DNA of 64,000 nt from Xylocopa sonorina (lineage: Eukaryota; Arthropoda; Insecta; Hymenoptera; Apidae): the NCBI RefSeq assembly GCF_050948175.1, contig NC_135195.1, forward strand, positions 9,700,001 to 9,764,000. Direction: 5' to 3'. Position numbers and translations under genes: made by a program. A model generated the notes under the pieces. That model was not told the DNA's origin and ran no database searches. It saw only the letters and a list, made by a program, of their open reading frames with translations. Below, in pieces: positions 23,901 to 36,058 of this stretch; position 1 is the first letter of the stretch; every line of letters starts with the position of its first letter.

Positions 23901-26900
23901 TGATAGTATAAGCGAGGATCATAAAAATTTGCGAGGAGACAACGCGTGCGTAAACTCTCGCAGTGATCAAAGCTCGCATCGCATTCCTAGCAATATCTCA
24001 TCGCGCTCGTAACAATATTTTTCACGTTCCCGTAGGCACGAGCGGATCTCTTTTTCGCGGAAGGACCAGCCTGCATCCTTTCGGCTAAAATTAGAGGGCC
24101 ACCGCGGGAACGATCAAAGTCCGTTGCACCGTGATTTTTTGTAAACAGAACTGTCGTTTCTGCCGCGCGGCATAAATGAAAAATTCCCGAGCGCAGAATC
24201 GCCACGCGCGTAATTCTCGCTGCGATCCACGGGCTCCGAATCGCAGCTGCGAACTGCACCGGATGTTTTGACGATGACGTTTCACCCGGACGATTTTCAC
24301 TCACGGAGAGCCACGAGATTCTCTTGATCGACGAAAAAATTCCTCGTTAATTCAGCAAGACTCGACGTTCAACTAGACCGAAGTATCGTTACGCCAGATA
24401 CAAAAGAAAATATCTCGAAACGAATCGAAAGAATATCCAGACCGGAAGCGAACCTTGTTAAAATCCAGGAAGCCTTTCGAAACATCTGTCTTTATTTTCC
24501 TACGCGTCCTACGTATATTTTTGTACATCGTGTACGATCCTGCACGATCTCTTTCTTCAACCAAACACCTCGAGCGACTCGATCGAAACGAGGCACGATG
24601 AAAAAATGCCAAAATAACGAGTCACTCTGTTCGTTCTCCGATTTCCAGACAGAAACGCAATTTCACCGGACCGAGTGTCACGGTACAAAGAAACGAAAAT
24701 CCAATTGACCCATTCGGCGACGATCGTTATTCGGCATTTTATCGCGGCGTTCCACTCCCATTAACCAGCCAGCGGTTGACCGTCACGAATTAATATCCCG
24801 CGTAAGAAACGACACGAAGAACAAGTGTAAAAAGAGCGTGCGAAATTTCGTCTGGCGGACTCGATCGACGAATAGATTCGCGAAAGGGAAATCGGTAACA
24901 GTGCCAGCGCGCGATCCAAGACGACGAAGCCTTGAACGCGCTTATCCTTGAATCCCTTGCGAAACCACGCCGGACGCAAACGTATTTGGCGGGCACGCGA
25001 GTCCTCGTGCTCTACCACGTTCCTCGCCAGAGGATCGAGACGAATTACCTGCTCTCCAGGTGCACGGGACCACGCCTGGCTCTACCTGGAATCGCGTCAC
25101 GCGTGAAAATACCATCTTCGCCGGCGTATCGGACGTATTTATGTCGCGGACTATCGATTGAACGACCGCGCCAACGGCGGCCGCGACGGTTGCATTTGCG
25201 TAAAAAGCAACGATCGATGGACCGTCTGCGAGGTCGACGGGGTAGCGGTGTGCACACGCTCCAGGCCAGTCCAGATTCGAGCGAGTTCAACTCGAGTCCC
25301 CGAATCTGGAGCAAAATGTCGACTCCTGCTCGCGATGATTGCTACCCGATCGATCGGCAAGTGGATAAAATAAGTGATGCTCGCATTCTTATTTCTCAGG
25401 CATTGGATTACGAGCGTAACAAATTGTATAACACCTTTCGCATGCCTGCTTCTCTCTTGTATTTTTTCTTTTTTTTTTTTTTTAGGAAACCGTATCGCGA
25501 TTGTATTCGATATGCGAGCATTGGTATGCACTACATTGACGGTGCAGAATTCTAGAGCAGACAGCAGCCTCTGCGAGTTCTTCTCGCTTGAAAAGAATGT
25601 TACGTAACGTATCCCAAACCAATTAGCTGATATAGGTCGATACACAGAGATATTTCGAACTACTCGCGAAGATGGAAACCGGTGAAAAAAATGTCGAGAT
25701 TGGTAGAGACTCGCGTCAATCTAGATTCGAAGCTCGAGAGAATAACTCGAACCTCGACCGAATTCTCGAAATCTCAAGCATTGTATCCCAGACCCGCGAT
25801 TCTTATCCGATCCCTGACAAAATCGTATTCAATGACAGCCGGATTACACGGTGCATCGTCTCGACTCGAATTCGAGATCCGACTGAGATAACAGAGACAG
25901 TGGTTCAGGTGAATAGGAACACCGTGAATCCTCTGGACGGACCACCGCGAGGAATTATTCTGACAAAGTAGACGACGCCTCCCGGAGTGCGAGGAGACCA
26001 ACAACGCGGCGTTGGAAGCGAGTTTGGATCGTCCAAGAATACCAGAACTGGGCGTCTCTCGGTCTGCCTCGAAGCCACGCAGCCTCCCGCGAAATTTGTT
26101 CCTCGAACGTGGACCACGTCGTCGATCGATCGAGAAACTGTTAAAGAACGCGAATAGAAAATCTACAAAGCGTAGAACAGTTATTTCTATCCAGGCAGAA
26201 ACACTTGACGCAGCCACTTGTACGTGTCACCAGGTTTCGCAACGACGACGCCGATGACGCAGACTCGCGCATAACGATCTTGGCCGTTTCGCGACGATTT
26301 CATTCAACGGAATAATGGCACCGATACACTCGTATCGGCGCGTACACGGACGGTTTCACGAAACGCGACCGGCACACGTTTTCAGCCAGGTGATTCGCCG
26401 CGCGGTGAAATTCCATTCATCCGCGTATTTGTGATGTAATAAATCGCGTATTCGTTCTGACGCGGTTCTGGCGTATCGATTCGCGTGGTTCTTGAATGGA
26501 GACTAGGTCGCGTCGCGGTCCGACCGATTCCATTATTCCAAGTTCGTTACAATTTATTTAGCTACGCCGCTCTCGCGTGTATCTTTTGACAGGCTGATCC
26601 TATTATTGGAACGTATAATTTCGCGGATAATTACGGCTGGTAATTGGCGATCCGGAACGCGAACCATCGCTGGTTCTTTCGCTGGTATCTACCCGCATTA
26701 CACGCGCTATTGTTCTCAGATGGATTTCACGTAGCTACGTCACGCGGCGTTATTAAATGTTTTATTAATCGAGGCATTCTACTCGAATGGAGCACGTTTC
26801 CGAAGTGATGCGCGAGAAAGTAGCTAGCCAGTTTAGCGGAAAGTAATAACGCCGCAGAAACGCGTGGCTCCACCGGTGGAAATGGGTTAATACGTTGCTT

Positions 26901-29900
26901 CTCTCGTGGCTCGAGCTAAACTGGCACGATCGTTCTTACAATACTAGCCGTCTCAAAGCCAACAAAACGAGGAACCAAAAAATCTCCTGCACGAATTGAA
27001 CGATCAAAACTACCCCCCTCCACCTGTTAAACCTATGTTTCGCCTTCAAACAGTTGTACATACGATATCTCTTCTTTGCTCGAGCGAAGTGCATCGTGGA
27101 CGGCGATGGAACATCCCAAGTATCCCGAAACGTGGCTGGCCAAAAAGCGAAGGAAAACGCCGCGAGTCGAACGAGGCGAGGTCTGTCGCTTGAAGGCGGT
27201 CGGTAGCCAAAATTCCGAATGAAAGTCGCGAGGGAGAGCGCGACGTTCGCCCATGGGATTCCGCGAATTCCGCGCCGCGGAACTGGCGCGGCCCAAGAGG
27301 GTGGCCCGGCGATAATCTCGCAAATTTCATTCCTAAAATGGATCCGGTGGCCGGACAAAGAGGAGCGGGCACGTCGGGACCGGGTGGAAAAAGAGCAACC
27401 GCGTGGCGACGAACGAACGCACTGGAATCCGAACTGCGTTCCTACCAGGCTACGCAGCAAGCCACGCTTCGACGTGCGAGCGACGTGGTACAGGGTGTTT
27501 CTAAAATCGTGTCACAATCTCGAGAAGGAAAACTGATTCGAGGCCCCCGTAAACGTGCGACGAGACCAATGAAATATCGTTCTCCAAACGTGTGGTACTT
27601 GATTGACTGTACAGTAGAAGACACGAACGACATGTCGTATCGAGGAACAACCGAGAAGCTAGACGGTTGGTTCTACGTGGCATTTTCGGATAATTTTAGG
27701 AGGACCCTGTACACGCACACATAAGAATAGCTTTATCGCGAGGATGGGGGCGACAACGTCACCGAGAAACCAGAACGACCCATACCGAGAGTGTCGCGCG
27801 ACACACGCGGCGCCGAATTCACCGGAGGCGGACACGAGCCGATTCGGCTGGTCGTCGACGCTTTTGAAAGCGCGTGACGCGACCGATTCGCTAAGCGAAA
27901 TTGCATTTCGTAACGGCTGTCGATCGATCGAGATTTAAATACATGACTTGCGACACTCGGGGTACTGTTAGAGAGATCGCGCTCGAAGGATATCCTTACG
28001 CGTTATGCAAATAGCTCGCGTAGACTGTTGCTCTTGACTGCGGGACGAAGGGTTTGTTACGATACGCAGAAAAACGTGGTAAACGGGAGGAAAGTTGAGC
28101 ATTAACCTTGAACGAGTTTATGATTTCAAACAGACTGTAGCCGTTATCGGTGTACGGAAGAATGCAGTGTCGGAGGCATATGTTTAGTATGTATTCTAGA
28201 TAACGAGCATAGTCCCACGAGAGAATACGAAAATAAATGCTACTTAACAACAGCCAACTCTCAGCACCAAATTTTCTTTCACTCCGTTATTCGAGCAAGC
28301 TTTCTAAAGCACGAAATGGATTTGAATCGTGGTTAAAATGTCCCCTCGACGAAGGTAACGAATCTACTATGTACGCGTCCCGTTGAACGAGCTGCGATTC
28401 GAGTGCAGACGCGGTGAACTGAGACAGTGCATCCGCAAGAGGGGCTCGTTGCACGGTTTTTGCCAGTTCCGACAACGCCGTGGCGATTCGAAGCCGCGAA
28501 TTCGAGAGACGGGATCCTAGGAATCGAGGAAAGCAAGAACGCGAGCGACGCGTGTGGCACGGCTCGCGTACGTACTTTATGATCGTGCAATATGGGCAGC
28601 TAATCGGTGTCGCTGGTATACGTGTTATCGTACCGTCGGTGGCAGAGCTCGTCGCCATCGTTACGATCGTTGGTATCGTCTTATTCTTCGCGGCGAACGA
28701 AGGCTACGGAGAAGAGGACGACGGAAGGCGTGTGTTGCACACAGGAGAGAGGATTCCAGTCGAAGAAGGGCCGTTCTGCCCCGCACATCCCACCCGTGGT
28801 TTCCGCCGGCCTTGGAGCCACTGAACCACTCCGTGGTTCAACGATTCGACGGCCCAGCGGTGCTCAACCGACCGAACTGCGATCTCCTCCCGTCCACCAT
28901 TTTCTATTTTTCCCGTGGAGCTACGAAAATTCTATTCGAACGTTCTCACCTTCTCGAAGTCGAGGCTGTCGATTGAAAATCACAATCGGAGCAGCATTAC
29001 GTATCGTGGCTGCACGTACGATGCGATTCAGTTGTTCGAATTGTTGCCCTTGCTACAGATGATTTCGTCAATTTACAATGTGACGCGCGTTTCCGATGAG
29101 GAGGACGTCGGTCGGAACAATTAAGCTAAAGAGGTCAGCACGTGTGCCCGTCTCCTTTCAAACGTGGCACGGTAGTGAGAAGTAAAAAAAAAAAAGAAGA
29201 ACCAGCCCAAGCTAGTCGATAACGCAACAACGGAAAGGGCTCCGATAGCGGGTTTGCGTAAGACGATAAGAAGTCCCGGATAAAACCGTGGCTAGGTCCC
29301 GGATTTTCGCCCTCTTTTCAGTCCCCGACCGTCTCGTACCACCTACGCCCGTGAACCGGGAGAAAGAGAGAGCCGAGTTTAAGATCGGCTAGGGATTGTA
29401 ATTTCGCTGGGAGAGAAGTCGTGTGCGTTGCGTCTACGCTCTCCTCGATTTTATTCCTCCCGTGCCCGTGGCACGGCAACTTTAGAGCTTCCACGTAGCG
29501 ACGAGTGGCGATCACTGAGCTCGCGCGGTTGCTAAACGAGACGAACCGATCCGAGCGCGAGCTTTCGAGCGGCGAGCAATTTTCTGCCCGACCAGAGGGC
29601 GTGCGTTAACTTCCACCGCAGAGAATTTTAAGTACCTGCGATGTTAACAAACTTTGAGTCATCCTATTAGCCGCTCGACGACTCACCAGGAAACCATGTC
29701 AAACTAACTTCTCGCTTCTCCAGTGATAAGAAGACTATGGAGGCCGAGCCTATCAGATTTGTCACGTATGCCCTTAGTTTTTAACGATGAAATAAGATAC
29801 CTGCACGAGCAGAATCGGTGATTCGAATTTCATCGCGCTTTTTGGAAAGGAATGCACCCTTGTTCAACATGGAGAACGATAGGGTCGTAACGCGCGTCGA

Positions 29901-30512
29901 GACAGTTGAAAATTGTGGATCGAAACGGGACTCGGATGTTTCCAATAATACTGGGGACTGCGAGAGAGGTTTAACGACGTCGATCGGGATCGCTGGCATA
30001 GTAATAACAGATATCGATTGGTTAATTGGCATCGATCGATATATTAATCGCCGGTTTGCGATGAAACCAGCCAGCCTGTTAACGTTTACCTGTACTCGCA
30101 GGTATTTAGAGATACGTCGGTAAATCGATCACGTATCGCGCCGCGACGGAACGGGTTTAGATTAATCCTTTCAACGGTGTACTCGTGAACGGCTCCATCG
30201 CGAGTAGACAGTACCCACCGGTAAAAAGCTCGTCGATTTCGATGTTTTTTAAGCAACCGATAAACCGTAGCCGTCGAGAGAGACGTCGAAGGGATAAATT
30301 TAGCGAACGCTCGCGACGATCTCCGAAATTTGCTCACCACTGAAGAGGGGTTAACGTTTCGTCGAGTGACCGGATAACGAGCCGCGTTGAAACATACCGA
30401 CTCCCCGTAAACCGACTAGAGCTTCTCAGAAATCGGAACCCAACAGCGCGACGACTACATCGCGAACAGAATGGACTCGTGGTGAGACGGAGAGAAACGG
30501 CAATGAAACGAT

Positions 30513-30515
<3 letters not shown>
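20956..30515. other. Presumed intron right of the transposon, no gene recognised
   Basis: CpG-rich sequence with only short, mutually overlapping frames. It contains a 19-base G run (21238-21256) and a 15-base T run (25469-25483). The 114-codon plus frame at 28480-28824 has a hydrophobic stretch but no family match and is treated as chance. Confidence 0.45.
21238..21256. repeat. Poly(G) homopolymer run (19)
   Basis: Nineteen consecutive G bases on the plus strand, about 280 bp right of the Tc1 element. Such a run can form G-quadruplex structures and is prone to length change and sequencing error. Confidence 0.9.

Positions 30516-30560
<45 letters not shown>
30516..30560. repeat. (GA)n microsatellite
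   Basis: A pure GA run from 30516 to 30550 is followed, after one AAA interruption, by GAGAGAG to 30560. Read on the minus strand it is (TC)n. It also opens chance frames with Arg-Glu and Leu-Ser repeats. Confidence 0.92.
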
Positions 30561-31790
30561 GGATGGGAACAACTCCCACAGCGAGGTTTCGAATTCAACG
30601 CACGATCCGGACACCTTCCGTTCCATCGTCCTGCCATCATCGCGTCTCTCCGCGCAGCCAATGACCGGCCGTCATGGCGAATACGCCACCTAATTTTTTT
30701 CTCGCTTTCCATGCCTTTCAGTCATCGGCAGGAAGTGGCGTATATACGCATGCCGCCCGCTGTCCCGTCCCGCCGTCTTCCACCGCTGAACAGAGAGAGG
30801 ATCTCACCCCGGCGCGGTGCACACGCGCGCGTACGTGTTCCCGCCGCCAGGAATTCACTTCCACGGAACGCGTCGCGCTATTGGCGCTATTGCGCCGCGA
30901 CGACAATATCTGATAGCGAACATCCCCGCGATACGTGCGAACACAACGCGGCGCCCGTTACCGCTTCTGCTTATTCAATTTTTTTGGTCGCGTGTGTTGG
31001 AGAGCACGGGAACGCCTCTGGAATAGTTAAATTCCCGTTGATTCTTATGGAGATTCGCGAATATCAGGATCGCAGTCCCGGAAGATGAACGCGTTCGAAC
31101 ATCAGAGGAATATTTTCAAGTTCGATCGAGTCCTTGGACGTGGCAAACATCGCCCCACTCGATGTAAACGTTGCGGACGGTTCGTGAAGCGATGGTGGTG
31201 TACAGGTAGACGCCATCTCGTGCGGTCCCAAGGGACCGGGAAGATGAGGTCAGGTCCGCGGGACACGGACCAGCCACGAGTACCCTCGGTCATGGAATAA
31301 TCCCATAAACTCTCATCCCTGGTCGAGCAGCCGAACTCTATAACCGAACGAAACAACCCGACCTTTCCCTCAACCTCTCTACACGATTTGTCGCTTTCTC
31401 CATCCGTAGCCGCTCGGCTATCCTCCTATCGATCGCGTCTGAATTATGACATCGATTTTCGAGTACACGTGTTTCCATCGCTACGTATCGTCGATCGAAA
31501 CGTAACGAACGATGCCAGGGAATTGAAAGAAAAACGCGTCTTTCGATAAGATCTTCGAGTCGACTTAATTACGACGGACAGCTGCCCGTTGACGAGGAGG
31601 AGGCGGCAAAGATGCGTACTTGTTCCATGTCCCTCGAAGTGTTAATTCGTCGACTCCAATCCTCGAAATTATAAGCAGCTTTTTGTATCTCAACTTTCGA
31701 CAATAATCTCTCCTGTGACAACTTGTTCCCTAATTTGCCAGTGCGTTGCTCCTCCAACTCTCGAGTTAGCTTCGTTTGATATGAAGTTTC
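30561..31790. other. Presumed intron, no gene recognised
   Basis: Mixed CpG-rich sequence with chance frames of up to 125 codons. I see no repeat or domain. Confidence 0.45.
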
Positions 31791-32580
31791 ATCTTTATGG
31801 CCTCACTCCCGTTCGCTCGCGGATCGTAGCACGGTGACGTTGACAAAAGATCGGTAGGGCCTCGCGTGTGTCGCAGGTGCACGCGTTGGGCCCCGAACGT
31901 CCGAGGGGCATCTTCGTGGAGCGAAGGAGACGCAGACACCTGCGGTGGGTACGTGTGCGCGAGGGAGGTTCGGTGGGAGGGCGACGACTCTCGCGGGCCG
32001 ACATCGTCCGCAGAAACGAGGAGGAAGGCGGGATGAAATAAAAAGCCGGCGCATGCAGACACAAATAGATTGCAAAAACATAATAATAGAGAAAGAGAAA
32101 GAACGCGACGGGGTGGAGTGGCGAACCTGGAGAACGGGCCGGGAGTGGAACGGAGCGCGAGCAAGACCGAGCAGCGGAGGAGGAGAAGCAGCGCGAGACG
32201 CTTCCACGGGAGGAGGCAACAGCAGCGGAGCGCACGCTTTGTCTCAAGGCGAGCTGCTCTCCTTCGTGGCGGCTCTTCAAAAGACCTGGACAAAGGAACG
32301 AAACAACCGAGAACGAGGCCCACCGGCCCGTTTCGCGACCAGTTTGAGAACCCCTTTCACTCGTTCGCGACCTCTTTGTCTACGAAGATCGTGCCAGGAC
32401 GCACACACGGCCACTCGGGGCTCTACGGATGTCCGCACGCGGACGCTTTTAAGGTTTGTTCACTTGGACACTCGGTCCCGAGGATTGGGACCGACGATCG
32501 CATCCTCCCTGTTTCACGAACGCGAGCAATGAAATTGGTACCCACTGGGTTCTCGCTAAACGTTCTTCTCCGCGATATTG
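31790..32580. other. CpG-dense segment with multiple long overlapping open frames
   Basis: At least two frames on each strand stay open for 138-195 codons across the same bases, which is what high GC content alone produces. The inferred peptides are Arg/Ser/Gly-rich on plus and Ser/Arg/Pro-rich on minus and resemble no protein I know. It may be an alternative first exon, a promoter or a non-coding transcript start, but nothing in the sequence decides this. Confidence 0.3.
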
Positions 32581-34429
32581 TCTAAACGCGATTGCTCAAC
32601 GATAAACGGGACGAACGAGAAGTGAACAGAGCTTAAAGCCGTCCGATGCTACTCTCCGAGATACCTGTGGGCCTTGGGAGTCGTCTCTTCTCGCAGCCTA
32701 TTAGAAGTCGTTATCATTTCACCGGTCCGTAGCCACGGAACAACCACCATCGCGCGCACACGTCCACGGGAAAAAGGAGAACAGCCGCGTGAAATTTCGA
32801 CACGGCCTCGTCCGTCGTCCGTCCCGCCTCGTGGTTCGCCTTTTCGGCGCCGAACACCGACCGAGACGGTGTGTCCCATGATTTATACGCGTCCGGAGAA
32901 AGATTCTTGAACCTTCTCCACGGTTCGGCGTTTCATAAATCGACCGACGTTCCGGGAAGCAGAAACGGGTACCCGGAACGCGCGGGCCATTTTTGTGCGT
33001 TAATTGTGGAATCTCGAAGCCAGTATATATACCTTCGACACGCTCCGGGCCACGCTCAGACGCCGTGTTCCTCAACGATTTTTTCCCTTTTCCGTCTCTT
33101 CGACCCCGCTAGCTCTTCATTTTCTCGTGGATCGTTTCGAATTTAAAATTACCTGGTAATTACTTAATTACGCCGAGATACGATCTATGTGGGCAAACGA
33201 AAGGTGTATCGGGTGTACGCGGTCGAACCGACACGAGACTGCTTTCCATTTTTACGCCGTATTTTATCCAACAGCGAGGAGAGTCGCGGCGATTTTTCGA
33301 TTCGAAGTCCCGCGCCACCCAAGAGCGCGCGATGGTTGGCAGGGGCGCCCTAGGTGAATTTCAAACATGTGGCGAAACGGTGACGCGGGCTTTTAACGTA
33401 GTTAGTGTCCCGCTAACAATTAACGACGAATCGAGGCTACGCCGCCTCCTTTTATCCTCTCCACGAGCGCTTGCTGCCTCGTTAACGAGCCACGCCGATA
33501 TAGGCGATGTCGTTAGGAGAGACATTTAGCGTAATCTGATTTCCAGCGGAATATAAAATCGAAATTTATTCGCCGAAGGACCTCCGTCCGCGAAACGAGT
33601 CGACCGTCTCTTTGAATGTTTCCTGCTCGCATTTTAAAGCGTCCTGGCGACAAAGAGGCGAGCGAGAAAGAAACAGAAGAGAAAGGAGGGGTAAAGAAAG
33701 AAAGGGAGAAAGAGAGAGCACGGAATATACCGGTCGAATAAATTACGAGGGCGTCCATCGAAGGGGAGAAGGCCGAAAAGGAGTCTACGAACGTTACTTT
33801 ATTCGCGAGCAGGACACAAAGAAAAGCTGGTGCGTTATGTTCCAGTAAACTTAATACCGATCGCGTTACATGTCCCAGTAACGCGTCGCCGGAACGTACG
33901 TATTTTCTGCGCTGAATAATTGCAACCGGCTCCGATTTTAACATCTTCCGTGTACCGTACACCGTGCACGGCCACGGTTCAAGAAAAGCGCCGAAGGCAA
34001 CGGGGGAATCCTTTCACTGAGAAAAGAATCGTTACACGAGCTCGATTTTTCAACCAAGGTGCGAATCCAGCGTCGTACCTGACGAAATCAAAATTTGCGA
34101 TCGCCGTACCGGACTTTCGACATTCTATCAACGAATCGTACCGACCTCGAGGGTATCAACCCTATCATTAAATGAATCGTGCATTCTCGAAACTGCAACT
34201 TTATTACACTTCGCCACCGCTCTTACGTTCGTCGCGTGCGATAATCGCGATCGCGAAACATACTGGGATAATGCCGGGTCGATCCTCGCCGCGAAAACGG
34301 GAGCGAGAAAGAAACGCGATAACGCGATCGGATTGCGCAACGCGAAGAAAGTTATCTAGAGCAACGGCGCTTGGGCAGGAAAAGCGCGCGGATCGAAATA
34401 TTTAAACAGCTTTAAAGTGTGCAGCTGCG
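32581..34429. other. Presumed intron, no gene recognised
   Basis: CpG-rich sequence with a purine-rich patch at about 33650-33720. No domain or RNA gene was recognised. Confidence 0.4.
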
Positions 34430-34504
34430 GCAGATTTTTTAACGAACCAATATTTAGATGACATCGATGGTGTGTATACAGAGTTCGGCCTTATACTTGA
34501 CAAA

Positions 34505-34560
34505 CTTAAGGTGTAGCCTAGATTTCGATGTAACTTGGCGGCTTAAGGTGTAGCCTGGAT
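34505..34560. repeat. Short direct repeat of CTTAAGGTGTAGCCT
   Basis: The 15-base unit occurs at 34505-34519 and 34542-34556, each followed by RGAT, with a 37-bp period. It lies inside an AT-richer stretch (about 34430-34800) that differs from its CpG-rich flanks. It may be a remnant of a small non-autonomous element or a regulatory segment. I saw no terminal inverted repeats. Confidence 0.6.
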
Positions 34561-34800
34561 CAATTGTCGAGATGCATATCAAAAGTTACAAGCACCATAT
34601 TAGGACACTTAACGTTAGGAAAGTTGAATACCTATAGCCTTGACAGGACAAAAAATCCTTTTCACACCTTTAACTGGTGCACGTTTCAACAAAAATGATA
34701 CAGATGAACTTGCATACATCAGACGCTGTCTGTAAAATAAATGCCTAGTACTCAAGGTGGAGGACATTATCTGCCCTCCGGGGTTGTAGATTTTCCTCCC

Positions 34801-35735
34801 TCTTGCTCGAGGCTCGCGTAATTCACCTTGCCGCCCACGTGTTAATTACCGTGCGGCACGAACAAAAGAGGGTTCGCGCGTTTCCTTCATCCGACAGAAG
34901 GGCCTACGTTAGACCTCAGCAAGTGGGTCAGTGCCGTCCGCGATGGTTTGTCTTTCCTGCCTGTCACTGGAATTCATTCGCGTCTCTCATTAGAACGGAC
35001 CACTGTTACAGCCGCTTTCCCTTTCCGCGACTTTTGCGATTGTGTAACGATCGCGAATAAGCGTGACACGATCGCGAGCACGAAGGTGCGCGACTCTTTC
35101 TTTGTAAACGTGCGGGACCAAGGTGTACGTAAGATCCGTGGGTCCGAGGAATTTTGGAAGAGCAACGCGTGGGGGTCCGGAAAAAGGGTGATGACGAATC
35201 ATCGAGAGAAGGCCTTCGTAAACGGAAATACCATTTCGGTGACGTTCGCCTGGACAGGGCCGTAATCCGTTACGGAGTTACATTATAAGAACAGGCCTGT
35301 CCGAGGTTTCTAATGCAAATACATTAATAGTTACGACCACGTGACGAAGCGAGATCGTTGACGGCTAGAAACTTTCCCTTGTTCAAACTAATGTTATTTA
35401 TGTACTTGCGTGAAAATGCACGAATCATACAATTACCAATAACGCGAAAGACTAGGGGAAATCGTAACCAATGACAGGTTCGAACACGACCATGCTGTTC
35501 GATAAAGAATTATTTGCACATAAGTAAGCACCATCGAAGATAAGGAGATCCGCGCACAAAAAGCAAAGAGAGAATAGTCTCCGCGGAGGTGGGCCGCGTT
35601 TTGCAAGACCGAAAGTCGAAACAGCGAAAGGGGGCAAAGAACGCGAAAGTGCTCGACCGCGAGAGGCGAATCTCGATTAAGCCTCGAGCGTTCCGGAGCC
35701 CCTCGTTCGGGCAATCAAAAACACGGGTAGAGAGA
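34801..35735. other. Presumed intron, no gene recognised
   Basis: Mixed sequence with chance frames only. I see nothing else in it. Confidence 0.4.
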
Positions 35736-35739
35736 CAGG

Positions 35740-35945
35740 TCCCGCGCGCGTCCCGATGACACACTACCAAAAAGAGCGCGCTGCGGCCGCGCGCACTGTG
35801 CGCCGGCGTCGCGCGCGCACTCCGCGCACGTAAAACCGCTCGCGGCGGTGTTTTTAAAGACCGGACGCCGAACGCGGAACGGGCGCCGCCGCGCTTTCGT
35901 GCGAGAAAGACCGCGTACGCGTTTCTCGATCCCGTGGTCCGTATA
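35740..35945. other. Very CpG-dense patch (candidate CpG island)
   Basis: Counted by eye there are roughly 40 CpG dinucleotides in about 210 bases, including runs such as CGCGCGCG, GCGGCCGCGCGC and GTCGCGCGCGC. It is among the densest patches in the window. The 253-codon minus frame that crosses it (35510-36271) is Arg/Ser/Leu-rich and is treated as chance. A promoter role is possible but unproven. Confidence 0.4.
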
Positions 35946-36040
35946 ATTTCATTAAACTCGACGCGGGCAAAAAACTTTGGGACACGATTTGCCTCTTCGA
36001 GATCGAGAGTGGACTGACGAGCTTTACGACAGGACGAACG

Positions 36041-36058
36041 GAGAGAGAGAGAGAGAGC
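36041..36058. repeat. Short (GA)9 microsatellite
   Basis: GAGAGA run of 18 bases immediately to the right of the CpG-dense patch. Confidence 0.85.

Noticed and set aside
28480..28824. 114-codon plus frame with a hydrophobic, membrane-segment-like stretch
   Set aside because: A single hydrophobic stretch in a chance frame, with overlapping frames of similar length and no family match.
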